Positions 16,978-26,216 of a stretch of DNA of 64,000 bases are shown in pieces. The DNA comes from Saccharopolyspora hordei. Lineage in GTDB: Bacteria > Actinomycetota > Actinomycetes > Mycobacteriales > Pseudonocardiaceae. The notes beneath the pieces were generated by a model, which worked only from the letters and a program-made list of their open reading frames with translations, was not told the DNA's origin and searched no databases. The translations under genes and the position numbers were made by a program. Location: assembly GCF_013410345.1 (NCBI RefSeq), contig NZ_JACCFJ010000001.1:1364001-1428000 (forward strand). The letters are read 5' to 3'. Every line of letters starts with the position of its first letter. Positions within the stretch are counted from its first letter, which is position 1.

Positions 16978-18213
16978 GTGCTGCGTCCCTACCGACTCCT
17001 CGCCGCGGTGCCGCACGCACCGAGCCTGATGTTCTTCAGCCTCCTGGGACGCCTGCACGTGCCGGCGCTGGGGATGGTGCTCGCGTTCCTCGTCGTGGAC
17101 TGGACCGGCTCGTACGCGATCGGGGGCGTGGTCGGCGCGACGACCACGGTCGGGCAGGCCATCGCCGGGCCGTTGCGGGGCCGGGCGGCGGACCGCAGCT
17201 CGCCGCCGCGGCTGCTGGTGGTGACCGGGTGCGGTTCCGGGCTGGGGATGGTCGCCGTGGTCGCGGTGACCGGCTGGGTCGACGCGGCGCACTGGTGGGT
17301 GGTCCTGCCGGTGGCGCTGGCGACCGGGCTGTCCCACCCGCCGGTCACCCAGGTGGGGCGGGCGGTGTGGCCGAGGCTGGCGGACGGCGCGGCGCGCGAG
17401 GCCGCCTTCGCGGTGGAGGCGACCCTGCAGGAGCTGCTGTTCGTGGTGGCGCCGATGCTCGCCGCGTTCGTCGTGGCCCTGTGGGGACCGGCCGCGGCGA
17501 TGCTCGCCTGCGCCGCGTGGGCGACGGCCGGGGCCGTGCTGTTCGCCGTCGCGCTGTGGCGCGCGGGGATCGCCGACGGGCTGGGCGAGCGCGGAGGGCC
17601 GGCCGCCGCGTCCGGCTCGCTGTTCCGGACCCCGGGCTTCCTCTCGCTGCTCGGCTTCTTCGGGCTGCTGGTCGGCGGGCTGGTCTCGATCGACCTGGTC
17701 CTGGTGGCGTGGGCGCGCATGCGCGGTGAGCCGGAGCTGGCCGGGGTGCTGGCGATGGTGTGGGCGGTCGGTTCGCTGCTCGGCGGCCTGGTGCTCGGCG
17801 GAGCGGGCGGGCGGCCCCGGCTCTGGTTGCGGGCGTCGCTGGCCGCGCTCGGCCTGGTGGCGCTGGTCCCGGCGCTGCCGCCGCTCGCCGAAGGCTCCCC
17901 GCTGCTGGTCGGGGCGATCCTGGTGGTCGGCGGGACGGCGGTCGCGCCGACGCTGGCCGCCAGCAACGGCCGGCTGGCCGACATCTCGCCCCCGGGGCGG
18001 CGCAACGAGGCCTTCGGCTGGACGGCCAGCGCGACCACGTTCGGCGGCGCGGTCGCCTCGCCGCTGTCCGGGGCGCTGCTCGACCTGGCCGGTCCGGCGG
18101 CGGCCGCCGCGGCAGCGGCCGGGCTGGCGGTGGTGGCGGCCGGACTTGTCGCATCTCACAGCGTCCGGGCGTCGCGCGCCGTGCCGGAGGCGGAGCAGAC
18201 TGCGGTCACGTGA
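16978..18213 (+). CDS. MFS-type membrane transporter
   Basis: A roughly 411-residue, about 12-segment major facilitator-type permease. Between the second and third segments it has the motif-A-like GPLRGRAADRSSPPRLLVV, in the form G-x-x-x-D-R expected of drug/sugar efflux members. Hydrophobic segments alternate regularly to a final alanine-rich helix. The start is uncertain: GTG at 16978 is used because LRPYRLLAAVPHAPSLMFF looks like a natural N-terminus, but GTG 16969 or 16954 are possible. The stop overlaps the next gene's start (GTGA). The substrate is unknown. About 290 bases of lower-GC sequence separate it from the divergent YezG/TNT gene; the transcription signals were not identified. 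Confidence 0.8.
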   Translation: MLRPYRLLAAVPHAPSLMFFSLLGRLHVPALGMVLAFLVVDWTGSYAIGGVVGATTTVGQAIAGPLRGRAADRSSPPRLLVVTGCGSGLGMVAVVAVTGWVDAAHWWVVLPVALATGLSHPPVTQVGRAVWPRLADGAAREAAFAVEATLQELLFVVAPMLAAFVVALWGPAAAMLACAAWATAGAVLFAVALWRAGIADGLGERGGPAAASGSLFRTPGFLSLLGFFGLLVGGLVSIDLVLVAWARMRGEPELAGVLAMVWAVGSLLGGLVLGGAGGRPRLWLRASLAALGLVALVPALPPLAEGSPLLVGAILVVGGTAVAPTLAASNGRLADISPPGRRNEAFGWTASATTFGGAVASPLSGALLDLAGPAAAAAAAAGLAVVAAGLVASHSVRASRAVPEAEQTAVT

Positions 18214-19196
18214 CTCTCTCGCCGGAGCAACTCGCCACCCCCCGTCTCCGACAGCGCACCCTCGGCATGGTCGGCGCCGCCGCGGTCGGGGTGCTGCTGG
18301 CGGTCCAGGCGCGGATCAACGGCGCGCTCGGCGCCCGGATGGACGACGGCATCGCCGCCGGGCTGATCTCCTTCTGCTGCGGCTTCGTCGTGCTATTCGC
18401 GGCGTCGCTGCTGGTCCCGCGCGCCCGTCGCGGGTTCCGGAACCTGGCTGCCGAGCTGCGCGCACCGGACGGCCTGCGGCCGTGGCAGTGCCTGGGCGGG
18501 GTGTGCGGCGGGTACCTGGTGTTCACCCAGGGCATGGCCGCGACCGCGCTCGGGGTCGCCCTGTTCACCGTCGCGGTGGTGGCCGGGCAGGTGAGCAGCG
18601 GGCTGGTCGTCGACCGTCTCGGCCTGGGCCCGGCGGGACCGCAGCACGTGACCGCGACCCGTCTGGTCGGCGCGGCGCTCGCCGTGGTGGCGGTGCTGGT
18701 CTCGGTGTCGGCCCAGCTGAACGGTGCGCACGCCAGCTGGCTGGTGCTGCTGCCGGCGCTGGCCGGGATCGGCCTGGGCTGGCAGGCGGCGGTCAACGGC
18801 CGGATGAAGCAGGCGGCCGACTCGGCGGTGTTCGCCGCGATGGTCAACTTCGGGGTCGGGATGACCGCGCTCGCGCTGGCCTTCGCGGTCGAGGCGGTGC
18901 TGCGCGGCCTGCCCGCGCTGCCGGGCGAGCCCTGGCTCTACACCGGCGGCTTCCTGGGGATCTTCGTGATCGGCGGGTCGGTCGGGCTGGTCCGCTACAC
19001 CGGCGTGCTGCTGCTCAGCCTGGGCATGATCTCCGGCCAGCTGATCGGTGCGCTGGTGCTGGACGTGTTCGTGCCGGCCACCGAGGACGGCATCGCGACC
19101 TCCACCGTGCTGGGCGTGCTGCTCACCCTGGTGGCCGTCGGCGTGGCGGCATTGCCGGACCGGGCGGGACGAGGTGCGCGCCGTCTGCCACGATGA
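18210..19196 (+). CDS. DMT-superfamily transporter with two DUF606 (YdcZ) repeats
   Basis: A 328-residue, about 10-segment membrane protein. Two similar halves each open with a glycine-rich helix and a polar signature: LLAVQARINGALGARMDDGIAAGLISF in the first half, GIGLGWQAAVNGRMKQAADSAVFAAM in the second. This N-G-x-(L/M) duplication is characteristic of the YdcZ/DUF606 family of small-molecule exporters. The start GTG (18210) overlaps the preceding MFS stop, so the two are translationally coupled and may serve one substrate. Nothing in the sequence identifies it. folD begins six bases after the stop, so the three genes may share a transcript. Confidence 0.82.
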   Translation: MTLSPEQLATPRLRQRTLGMVGAAAVGVLLAVQARINGALGARMDDGIAAGLISFCCGFVVLFAASLLVPRARRGFRNLAAELRAPDGLRPWQCLGGVCGGYLVFTQGMAATALGVALFTVAVVAGQVSSGLVVDRLGLGPAGPQHVTATRLVGAALAVVAVLVSVSAQLNGAHASWLVLLPALAGIGLGWQAAVNGRMKQAADSAVFAAMVNFGVGMTALALAFAVEAVLRGLPALPGEPWLYTGGFLGIFVIGGSVGLVRYTGVLLLSLGMISGQLIGALVLDVFVPATEDGIATSTVLGVLLTLVAVGVAALPDRAGRGARRLPR

Positions 19197-19202
19197 ACAG
19201 CC

Positions 19203-20054
19203 GTGAGCGCGACGATTCTGGACGGCAAGGCCACCAAGGAAGCGATCTTCGACGAGCTGCGGCCCCGGGTCGCCCGGCTCGCCGAGCGGGGCAGCGCCCC
19301 GGGGTTGGCCACGGTGCTGGTCGGTGACGACCCCGGCTCGCACTCCTACGTGCGGGCCAAGCACAACGACTGCGCGAATGTCGGCATCAACTCCATCCGC
19401 AAGGACCTGCCCGCCGACGTCAGCCAGGCCGACGTGGAGGCGGTGCTCGACGAGCTCAACGCCGACCCGGCCTGCACCGGCTACATCGTGCAGCTGCCGC
19501 TGCCCAAGCACCTCGACGCCGGTCCGCTGCTGGAGCGCATCGCGCCGGAGAAGGACGCCGACGGCCTGCACCCGATCAGCCTCGGCCGGCTGGTGCTGGG
19601 CGAGGAGGCGCCGCTGCCGTGCACGCCGCGCGGCATCATCGAGCTGCTGCGCCGCTACGACGTGCAGCTGGACGGTGCGCAGGTCGCGGTCGTCGGCCGC
19701 GGCATCACGGTCGGCCGTCCGATCGGCCTGCTGCTCACCCGGCGCAGCGAGAACGCCACCGTCACGCTGTGCCACACCGGGACGAAGGACCTCGCCGCGG
19801 AGGTGCGCCGCGCCGACGTGGTGATCGCGGCGGCGGGCAAGCCGAACCTGATCACCGCGGACATGGTCAAGCCGGGCGCCGCGGTGCTGGACGTCGGCGT
19901 GACCCGCACCGAGGAGGGCCTGTCCGGCGACGTGCACCCGGACGTCGCGGAGGTCGCCGGCTTCCTCTCGCCGAACCCCGGCGGGGTCGGCCCGATGACC
20001 CGGGCCATGCTGCTGACCAACGTGGTCGAGGCCGCCGAGCGCAACCTCGGCTGA
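19203..20054 (+). CDS. folD: Methylenetetrahydrofolate dehydrogenase/cyclohydrolase FolD
   Basis: A 283-residue bifunctional enzyme of one-carbon metabolism that interconverts 5,10-methylene-THF and 10-formyl-THF with NADP+. It provides the formyl donor used by PurH, which is encoded at the start of this window. The catalytic lysine lies in [17 protein letters not shown]. The product-loop QLPLPKHLD and the Rossmann region [16 protein letters not shown] are present, as is [13 protein letters not shown] near the C-terminus. The GTG at 19203 gives the standard N-terminus ([16 protein letters not shown]). A hairpin follows at 20063, before a DUF3017 gene that commonly neighbours folD in actinobacteria. 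Confidence 0.97.
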   Translation: MSATILDGKATKEAIFDELRPRVARLAERGSAPGLATVLVGDDPGSHSYVRAKHNDCANVGINSIRKDLPADVSQADVEAVLDELNADPACTGYIVQLPLPKHLDAGPLLERIAPEKDADGLHPISLGRLVLGEEAPLPCTPRGIIELLRRYDVQLDGAQVAVVGRGITVGRPIGLLLTRRSENATVTLCHTGTKDLAAEVRRADVVIAAAGKPNLITADMVKPGAAVLDVGVTRTEEGLSGDVHPDVAEVAGFLSPNPGGVGPMTRAMLLTNVVEAAERNLG

Positions 20055-20062
20055 TCGTCGTG

Positions 20063-20093
20063 CGTGGGGGCGGTGTCCGCCACCGCCCCCACG
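20063..20093 (+). terminator. Hairpin between folD and the DUF3017 gene
   Basis: CGTGGGGGCGGTG (20063-20075) pairs perfectly with CACCGCCCCCACG (20081-20093) over a 5-base loop. Because the next gene starts only 19 bases later, it may be a partial terminator or an mRNA-stabilising stem. Confidence 0.75.
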
Positions 20094-20111
20094 ACGGGAA
20101 CGGGGAGGAAC

Positions 20112-20411
20112 GTGAGCGAGCGGTTCAGCGGCAGGTCGCGCGTGGGGACGCACGTGCCGTTCGGCTTGGTGCTGCTCATCGCGCTGGTCGGGTTCCTGCT
20201 GGTCGCGATGCAGCACTGGCGTCGGGGGACGGTCCTGCTCGCACTGGCCCTGCTGGTCGCGGCGGTGCTGCGCGCGGTGGTGCCGGACGAGCGCGCGGGA
20301 CTGTTGGCGATCCGCCGGCGCGGGTTGGACGTGCTGCTCTACAGCGGCCTCGGCGTGGTGATCCTCGCGGTGGCGGTGACGATCAAGGGCGCGGGCGGCA
20401 TCTTCGGCTAG
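20112..20411 (+). CDS. DUF3017 small membrane protein
   Basis: A 99-residue protein with three predicted membrane helices (about residues 15-32, 37-55 and 74-93). It contains the family-typical VVPDERAGLLAIRRRGLDV between helices two and three. Function is unknown; the family regularly follows folD in actinobacteria. The GTG at 20112 is preceded by GGGGAGG at the correct distance, which settles the start. Confidence 0.85.
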   Translation: MSERFSGRSRVGTHVPFGLVLLIALVGFLLVAMQHWRRGTVLLALALLVAAVLRAVVPDERAGLLAIRRRGLDVLLYSGLGVVILAVAVTIKGAGGIFG

Positions 20412-20444
20412 ACCGCACCGGTGGCCGTCGGCGCCCCTCGGCCG

Positions 20445-21275
20445 TCACTCCCACCAGAAGGACCAGGTGCGGCGGCCGCGGATCTCCTGGGCGTAGGCCG
20501 AGATGGTGCCCGTCTCCTGCAGGATCCGGTCCGGGCAGAACGTCCAGTGCTCCGCCGCGACCGCGGCCGCGTGGTCGGGGTCCTGGGGCGGGGCGGCGAC
20601 GCTGAGGTCGAGCCGGTCCGGGCCGAGCCGCAGCAGCCGGGCGCCGAAGCGCTCCTCCCAGCTGCGCGCCATCGCCGACAGGCCCGCCGTGCGCGACACG
20701 TGGTTGGCCGCACCGGACCAGCCCAGCGCGGTCAGCACGTCGGCGCCGCGGCGCACCGGGACCAGCGCCAGGCGCGTGTCGTCGTTGATGAACTTCGGGA
20801 GCTGCTGGTTGGCCAGGATGTCCGGGTCCGCCAGCAGGTTCCCCGGGCGCGCGGGGCCGGGGCAGTGGTGGTCGAACGGCGCCAGGACCTCGAGGTCGTA
20901 GGCCGGGCCGAGGTCGTCGTCGGCCTGCACCAGGCCGTCCCAGATCCGGGTCATCACGTCGACCACGCGCCACCGGTCGATGTGCTCCAGGGGTTCCGGG
21001 GGCACGACGCCGACGGTGCAGCGCTCGCCGTAGACCTCGTCGGTGTCGCACACCAGCAGCGGCCACAGCCCGCTCTGCCGGTGCTCGGCGCGCAGCGCGG
21101 CGACCAGCTGCGGAGAGGGCGGCTCGTCGCTGATCCAGCACAGCGGTGCGGGCTCGCCGGAGACCGCCGTCTGCTCGGTGAGGACCTCGCCGGGCGGCAG
21201 CGCTACCGACACCCCGGTGCCGAACACCGCGGACAGATCGGCCGGTGCCCCCGCCTCCCGGTCGTCTCGCAACAC
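20445..21275 (-). CDS. DUF4253 domain-containing protein
   Basis: A 276-residue cytoplasmic protein. The C-terminal half carries DUF4253 features such as ANHVSRTAGLSAMARSWEER and ARLLRLGPDRLDLSVAAPP, and ends in RGRRTWSFWWE. The role of the family is unknown; in some bacteria it appears near polymorphic toxin systems, but nothing of that kind adjoins it here. The start is GTG 21275, because GAGGAGG sits seven bases upstream; an earlier ATG at 21305 lacks such a site. It converges on the DUF3017 gene with 33 bases between the stops. Confidence 0.75.
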   Translation of the reverse strand: MLRDDREAGAPADLSAVFGTGVSVALPPGEVLTEQTAVSGEPAPLCWISDEPPSPQLVAALRAEHRQSGLWPLLVCDTDEVYGERCTVGVVPPEPLEHIDRWRVVDVMTRIWDGLVQADDDLGPAYDLEVLAPFDHHCPGPARPGNLLADPDILANQQLPKFINDDTRLALVPVRRGADVLTALGWSGAANHVSRTAGLSAMARSWEERFGARLLRLGPDRLDLSVAAPPQDPDHAAAVAAEHWTFCPDRILQETGTISAYAQEIRGRRTWSFWWE

Positions 21276-21667
21276 TTCACCGCCTCCTCGCCGGACGCCC
21301 CTCATCGCGGAACACCTTAGAACCTGCCCCACGCCGTCGATCGCGTGGCGGGGGGCGCGGAGATCCGCCGGGGCGCGCGTCGACCGGGGTGCGGTGGCAA
21401 CGCGGTCCGAGGCCGGAAGACGCGCAGGTCGAGCCCGGTGCGGGAGGCTCACGGGCGACCGCCCGGAGCGGCTCCCCCGGGAGCGCGCGCTGGGCCGCGC
21501 GGGCGCGGGGAGCCCGCGGGTGGCGTCGAGGAGTCGCGGCAGAACCCACCGGAAGAGCGCCAGGGGCTGCGCGGGCAGGTCGAGTCGCGCAGCGGTGGGG
21601 CGGTACGCGAGCCCGCCTGCGGCCGGTCCGGGGTCGGGGCCGCACCGGCCGCCGCAGTCCTCGCGGG
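21276..21667. other. Intergenic stretch, nothing recognised
   Basis: About 390 bases, very GC-rich, between the DUF4253 gene and the DUF1918 gene (both on the minus strand). I see no gene, RNA or repeat in it; promoter elements for the DUF4253 gene should lie at the left edge. Confidence 0.4.
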
Positions 21668-21868
21668 TCAGCGCCCCTGGTGGGGCACGTGGGCTTCGAC
21701 CTCGCAGTCGCTGCCCGGGTAGACCAGGCTCTCGTGCCCGTCCGAGAAGCGCACGTAGTACGGCGGCGCCCCGTCCGGGCCGCGGACCTCCAGGATCTCG
21801 GCGACTCGGTCTGCTTCGTCGACGTGCCTGCTGTGCACGTGCAGTTGGTCACCCACAGCTGCCTTCAT
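21668..21868 (-). CDS. DUF1918 small protein
   Basis: A 66-residue protein with the DUF1918 pattern: MKAAVGDQLHVHSRHVD, then EILEVRGPDGAPPYYVRF, then DGHESLVYPGSDCEVEAH. It is a beta-rich, SH3-like small domain common in actinobacteria; function unknown. ATG 21868 is preferred over ATG 21874, as GGAGG lies eight bases upstream. Confidence 0.88.
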   Translation of the reverse strand: MKAAVGDQLHVHSRHVDEADRVAEILEVRGPDGAPPYYVRFSDGHESLVYPGSDCEVEAHVPHQGR

Positions 21869-21925
21869 GCCCATCACCTCCGCAGCCCCAGGTTAGGTGA
21901 CCCGCGCCACACCGCGCAGCGGAGC

Positions 21926-22354
21926 TCAGCTGCCGACCTTCGAACAGGTGGTGGCGACTTCCTGGTACTTCTCCAGCTGGGCGCTGGTCCACTCGGCGCT
22001 GGACTCCAGGTCGATCTGGCCCTCGGCCACCTGCTGCACCGACTGCTGCACGTCCAGCAGGTTCTGCCGCAGCGTGGTGTCGGCGGTCTTCTCGGCCAGC
22101 TGGCGGAGCTCGTCGACCTTGGCCTGCGCGTCGGCCTTGGCCTGCTCCGGGTCCGCGAAGTTGGGCATGAAGCTCGCGGCGTTGAGGGCCTGCAGGCAGC
22201 TGGACGCGAGGTCGAGACCCTCCTGCGCGTCCTGGAGCTGCTCGTTGGCGTTCTCCAAGCCTTCCTGGGCTTCCTGCACCTGGCTGCACGCCGCCAGTCC
22301 GCACAGCACCGGCAGTGCCAGCGCCACTGCCGCAACCTTCCTACGGGCTCGCAT
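21926..22354 (-). CDS. Putative lipoprotein with helical (coiled-coil) body
   Basis: A 142-residue protein. The N-terminus has positive residues, a hydrophobic stretch and the lipobox LCGLAAC, so Cys23 should be lipidated and the protein anchored outside the membrane. The remainder is rich in Q, E, A and L, with heptad-like runs (QVQEAQEGLENANEQLQDAQ; KADAQAKVDELRQLAEKT). Two further cysteines (about residues 53 and 137) could form a disulfide. ATG 22354 is preceded by GGAGGGAAG. No family is recognised. Confidence 0.8.
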   Translation of the reverse strand: MRARRKVAAVALALPVLCGLAACSQVQEAQEGLENANEQLQDAQEGLDLASSCLQALNAASFMPNFADPEQAKADAQAKVDELRQLAEKTADTTLRQNLLDVQQSVQQVAEGQIDLESSAEWTSAQLEKYQEVATTCSKVGS

Positions 22355-22468
22355 CTTCCCTCCGGGGCTCCTCGGGCACCGAGCGTGGTGCCGCTTCGCA
22401 CCCTATCGACATTCCGTCACCCGATGGGCGAAATGTCGCACCAGTCCTGGCACGGAGTGCTGTCGGGG

Positions 22469-23299
22469 TCACTGCGGGTTGATCCAGGCCATGATTTCCG
22501 GGGGCAGGTCGAGCTCGGCGAGCCACGGCGCCGCGCCGACCCGGTAGAGCACGACGCAGCTCAGCACCACGGCGGCGATGGTCAGGCCGGGGCCGACCAG
22601 GGCCATCTCGACCTTGCCGCCGGTGCGCATCCGCATCTTCTTCGGCGGGGCCACCGGGTACCAGGTCTTGCCGCCCAGCGGCACCGGCCAGAGCATCGGG
22701 CAGCCCTGCTCGGTGATCGCGTCGCCGATGAAGTGCGCGACGCAGCCGATCATCACCGCCACCCCGAACGCCGCCGCGTTGGTCGGCTGGTCGCCCGCCC
22801 ACGCCCAGCAGGCCGCGGTGAGCACCAGCGAGGTCACCGCGATGAGCAGCGCGTCGGACCGCGAGGACCAGGTGTGCATGATGCCGCGGACCGCGAGGCC
22901 GGCGAAGAAGAACATGAGCACGCCCAGCGCGGTGCCCTCGCTGCTCTGCACGATGGCGGTGGTGATCAGCCCGGCGAGCACGGCGAAGACCAGGGTGTGC
23001 GTGAACCCGCGGTGGGTGCCCTCGCGGTCGGAGTCGCGCTTGGTGCGGGTGAGCCGGTAGAGGAACCCGCTGAAGCCGCTGATCCCGGCGGAGACGCCGC
23101 GCGAGACGGAGCCGAACGTGCTGGCCACCGTCGACTTGGGGTGGTCGATGTCGGGCAGCAGCGCTGCCCCGGAGGCCAACGTCGCCCCCACCACCCAGGT
23201 CTTCGGGGACAATTGACCCAGCGCGTGCGTGTCGGCCAGGGCGGTCACGGCTGCCCACGCTGTCAAGCCGCTCATCGCGTGCGTCGGTCCGGTCGCCAC
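22469..23299 (-). CDS. Membrane-bound metal-dependent hydrolase (YdjM/DUF457 family)
   Basis: A 276-residue multi-pass membrane protein. Family features are GPTHAMSGLTAW at the start (metal-site His), LLPDIDHPKSTV (Asp-x-Asp-His), REGTHRGFTHTLVF (His-rich), and CVAHFIGDAITEQG. This arrangement of conserved His/Asp residues in the membrane is that of E. coli YdjM/YbcI (DUF457), LexA-regulated in E. coli; I see no SOS box here. The substrate is unknown. GTG 23299 follows GGAGGGGG. It is transcribed away from icd. Confidence 0.85.
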   Translation of the reverse strand: MATGPTHAMSGLTAWAAVTALADTHALGQLSPKTWVVGATLASGAALLPDIDHPKSTVASTFGSVSRGVSAGISGFSGFLYRLTRTKRDSDREGTHRGFTHTLVFAVLAGLITTAIVQSSEGTALGVLMFFFAGLAVRGIMHTWSSRSDALLIAVTSLVLTAACWAWAGDQPTNAAAFGVAVMIGCVAHFIGDAITEQGCPMLWPVPLGGKTWYPVAPPKKMRMRTGGKVEMALVGPGLTIAAVVLSCVVLYRVGAAPWLAELDLPPEIMAWINPQ

Positions 23300-23504
23300 G
23301 GGCCCCCTCCAAGATCGCCGATCAGCTGATCACCAGCACCGGTCCCGAGCCTAGAAGACGATCAGGGCGTGAGATCAGCTCTCCGGGAAGTGGCGCATCG
23401 CGCGCTGGTGCGGGTGGTGGTCGAACCAGGGTGGAGGGCACAATCGAATCCGATAGCAGTACGCTCGTACCGCTTGCATTCTCGCGAGAGGAGCACCCCG
23501 CCAC

Positions 23505-24725
23505 ATGAGCAAGATCAAGGTCCAGGGCACCGTAGCCGAGCTCGACGGCGACGAGATGACCCGGATCATCTGGTCCTTCATCAAGGACAAGCTGATCCAC
23601 CCCTACCTGGACATCAACCTCGACTACTACGACCTGGGCATCGAGCACCGGGACGCCACGGACGACCAGGTGACGGTCGACGCGGCGAACGCCATCGCCA
23701 AGCACGGCGTCGGCGTCAAGTGCGCCACCATCACCCCGGACGAGGCGCGCGTGGAGGAGTTCGGTCTGAAGAAGATGTGGCGGAGCCCGAACGGGACCAT
23801 CCGCAACATCCTCGGCGGCGTCATCTTCCGCGAGCCGATCGTCATCTCCAACATCCCGCGCTACGTCCCGACCTGGACCAAGCCGATCGTCATCGGCCGT
23901 CACGCGCACGGCGACCAGTACAAGGCCAGCGACTTCAAGGTCCCCGGCCCGGGCACCGTCACGCTGACCTACACGCCGGAGGACGGCAGCGAGCCGATCG
24001 AGTTCGAGGTCGCCAAGTTCGGTGAGGACGGCGGCGTCGCGATGGGCATGTACAACTACCGCAAGTCCATCGAGGAGTTCGCGCGCGCGTCCTTCCGCTA
24101 CGGCCTGGAGCGCGGCTTCCCGGTCTACATGTCGACCAAGAACACGATCCTGAAGGCCTACGACGGCATGTTCAAGGACGTGTTCCAGGAGATCTACGAC
24201 AACGAGTACAAGGCCGAGTTCGAGGCCAAGGGCCTGACCTACGAGCACCGGCTGATCGACGACATGGTCGCCAGCGCCCTGAAGTGGGAGGGCGGCTACG
24301 TCTGGGCCTGCAAGAACTACGACGGTGACGTCCAGTCCGACACCGTGGCGCAGGGCTTCGGCTCGCTGGGCCTGATGACCTCGGTGCTCATGACCGCGGA
24401 CGGCAAGGTGGAGGCCGAGGCCGCGCACGGCACGGTCACCCGCCACTACCGCCAGCACCAGCAGGGCAAGCCCACCTCGACCAACCCGATCGCGTCGATC
24501 TTCGCCTGGACCCGCGGCCTGCAGCACCGGGGCAAGCTGGACTCCACCCCGGAGGTCATCGGCTTCGCGGAGACCCTGGAGAAGGTCGTCATCGAGACCG
24601 TCGAGAGCGGCAAGATGACCAAGGACCTGGCGCTGCTGGTCGGCAAGGACCAGGAGTGGCAGACCACCCAGGAGTTCCTCGCGACCCTGGACGAGAACCT
24701 GCAGAAGAAGATGGCCGACCGCTGA
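23505..24725 (+). CDS. icd: NADP-dependent isocitrate dehydrogenase (dimeric, type II)
   Basis: A 406-residue TCA-cycle enzyme oxidising isocitrate to 2-oxoglutarate with NADP+. The sequence is of the eukaryote-like homodimeric class: [20 protein letters not shown] at the start, [27 protein letters not shown] (substrate loop), [20 protein letters not shown], and the metal/substrate aspartates in [18 protein letters not shown]. The coenzyme region [17 protein letters not shown] has the Arg/His expected for NADP. The length fits this class (about 405-410) rather than the monomeric 740-residue form. ATG 23505 is preceded by GAGAGGAG. A hairpin follows. Confidence 0.97.
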   Translation: MSKIKVQGTVAELDGDEMTRIIWSFIKDKLIHPYLDINLDYYDLGIEHRDATDDQVTVDAANAIAKHGVGVKCATITPDEARVEEFGLKKMWRSPNGTIRNILGGVIFREPIVISNIPRYVPTWTKPIVIGRHAHGDQYKASDFKVPGPGTVTLTYTPEDGSEPIEFEVAKFGEDGGVAMGMYNYRKSIEEFARASFRYGLERGFPVYMSTKNTILKAYDGMFKDVFQEIYDNEYKAEFEAKGLTYEHRLIDDMVASALKWEGGYVWACKNYDGDVQSDTVAQGFGSLGLMTSVLMTADGKVEAEAAHGTVTRHYRQHQQGKPTSTNPIASIFAWTRGLQHRGKLDSTPEVIGFAETLEKVVIETVESGKMTKDLALLVGKDQEWQTTQEFLATLDENLQKKMADR

Positions 24726-24742
24726 TCTTCCTCCGCACCGCC

Positions 24743-24772
24743 GAACGCCGCTCCCAGCAGGGGGCGGCGTTC
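24743..24772 (+). terminator. Hairpin terminator after icd
   Basis: GAACGCCGC (24743-24751) pairs with GCGGCGTTC (24764-24772). The stem is extended inward by CCC/GGG with one bulged T. The sequence then reads TCGCTTTCC. Confidence 0.8.
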
Positions 24773-24893
24773 TCGCTTTCCAGACCGGGGGACACCCGGG
24801 GCGCTGAACCGGCTGCGCGGGCGGGTGCTTCGAGTTCCTCCGGCCCGGGGGTGGCGCTATAGCTGGGGTGTAGTGCCGACCAGGAGGTCCGCC

Positions 24894-25202
24894 GTGTTCT
24901 TCGTGCCCCGCTCGCTGCTGCTCGTCGGTGCCGGCGCGTTCGGCGCGTTCTGCGTGATGAACGCGCAGCAGACCGCCGGCGCCCCCGACGGTCCCGGCCC
25001 CTGCGCCTTCCACGTCGCAGCCGACGTCCTCAACGTCCGCTCCGGACCCAGCGAGCGGGAGCCCAAGGTCGGCGCGCTGCAGCACGGCGAGCAGGTGGAG
25101 GCGCTGCCCACCGTCGTGGACGGCTTCCGCGACCTCGGCGGCGGACGCTGGGCCGCGCAGGAGTTCCTGCTGCCCGCGCCGGGAAGCGCCTGCGCGCCCT
25201 GA
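24894..25202 (+). CDS. Exported protein with bacterial SH3 domain
   Basis: A 102-residue protein. Residues 6-22 form a signal peptide or membrane anchor (SLLLVGAGAFGAFCVM). The rest is one SH3b domain, with the typical HVAADVLNVRSGPSEREPKVG opening and LQHGEQVEAL strand. Such domains bind cell-wall peptide in many bacteria. Two cysteines bracket the domain (near residues 40 and 100). GTG 24894 is supported by AGGAGG six bases upstream. It precedes tRNA-Val. Confidence 0.82.
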   Translation: MFFVPRSLLLVGAGAFGAFCVMNAQQTAGAPDGPGPCAFHVAADVLNVRSGPSEREPKVGALQHGEQVEALPTVVDGFRDLGGGRWAAQEFLLPAPGSACAP

Positions 25203-25276
25203 GGACCCGGGGGGTGGTGCGGAGCCGTGATCAGGCCTCCGGTAAGATCTGGGGCACGCGGACGACACACCGCCCC

Positions 25277-25351
25277 GCGCGATTAGCTCAGTGGGAGAGC
25301 GCTACCTTGACACGGTAGAGGTCACTGGTTCAATCCCAGTATCGCGCACCA
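25277..25351 (+). tRNA. tRNA-Val (anticodon GAC)
   Basis: The cloverleaf is complete. The acceptor stem is GCGCGAT/ATCGCGC, the D-arm contains TAGCTCAGTGGGAGAGC, and the anticodon stem CTACC/GGTAG encloses TTGACAC with GAC at 25309-25311. The T-arm has the GGTTCAATC loop. The terminal ACCA (25348-25351) is encoded. A TAAGAT that could be a -10 lies at 25243-25248, about 30 bases upstream. Confidence 0.97.
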
Positions 25352-25364
25352 GGGAGCTTCGTCA

Positions 25365-25388
25365 GGGCGCCGCCAGGAGGCGGCGCCC
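25365..25388 (+). terminator. Hairpin terminator after tRNA-Val
   Basis: GGGCGCCGCC (25365-25374) and GGCGGCGCCC (25379-25388) form a perfect 10-bp stem with an AGGA loop, followed by TT. It also lies just past the stop of the convergent SDR gene and may serve both. Confidence 0.85.
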
Positions 25389-25406
25389 TTCCGCGTTCCG
25401 CGGACC

Positions 25407-26114
25407 TCACCACGGCAGTGGGCCGTGGACGTCGTAGAAGCCGCCGGTGGGGCCGTCCGGGCCGACCTGGGCCATGCGGACGATGATCTCGGCACCTTCC
25501 GCCACGGTCTGCGTGCCGGTGCGCCCGTTGAGGTCGGTCGCGGTGTAGCCGGGTTCCACCGCGTTGATCCGCATGCCCGGGAACGCCTTCGCGTACTGCA
25601 CCGTGATCATGTTGACGGCGGTCTTCGACGCCGGGTACGCCACGCCCGGGTAGGCGTGGGTCGGGGTGCCCGGGGTGGTGACCCGGGTCAGCGAGGCGAG
25701 GCCGCTGCTGACGTTGACCACGACCGGCGCGGGCGAGCGCTGCAGCAGCGGCAGGAACGCGTGGGTGACGCGCACCAGGCCGAGCACGTTCGTCTCGAAC
25801 ACCGTGCGCACCAGCTCGGCGGTGGTGCCCGCCGCGCCGACCACCGCGTTGTCGTCGGTGCGGCCCTCGATGCCGGCGTTGTTGACCAGCACGTCGAGCC
25901 CGCCGTCGGCGGCCACGGCCTCCGCCGCGGCGGCGACGGACGCGTCGTCGGTGACGTCGAGCGCGACGGTCCGCGCGCCGAGCTCGGCGGCGGCGCGACG
26001 GCCGCGCTCCGGGTCGCGGCTGCCGAGGTAGACGGTGTGGCCGGCGGCGACGAGCCTGCGGGCCGTCTCGTAGCCGAGTCCCTTGTTCGCTCCGGTGATC
26101 AGCGTCGTGGTCAT
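25407..26114 (-). CDS. Short-chain dehydrogenase/reductase (SDR)
   Basis: A 235-residue NAD(P)-dependent oxidoreductase. The classical motifs are all present: TLITGANKGLGYETARRL (cofactor loop), an Asp pair after LDVTDD, VLVNNAGIEG, the serine in VVVNVSSGLASL, YPASK (catalytic Tyr-x3-Lys), and INAVEPGYTATDL. SRDPERG after the second strand suggests NADPH. ATG 26114 is the natural N-terminus (MTTTLITGANKG), with GGAGG just upstream. It is transcribed divergently from an HTH regulator with 102 bases between the starts, an arrangement in which that regulator usually controls the SDR gene. Confidence 0.92.
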   Translation of the reverse strand: MTTTLITGANKGLGYETARRLVAAGHTVYLGSRDPERGRRAAAELGARTVALDVTDDASVAAAAEAVAADGGLDVLVNNAGIEGRTDDNAVVGAAGTTAELVRTVFETNVLGLVRVTHAFLPLLQRSPAPVVVNVSSGLASLTRVTTPGTPTHAYPGVAYPASKTAVNMITVQYAKAFPGMRINAVEPGYTATDLNGRTGTQTVAEGAEIIVRMAQVGPDGPTGGFYDVHGPLPW

Positions 26115-26216
26115 GCCTCCACGGTCATCGTCCGCGGCGCGCCCGACCAGGCACCTCGTCGTCCTGGGACTGCCGGTACCAGCTGGACGGTCGCGGGCTC
26201 GGGCACACTGGCGGAC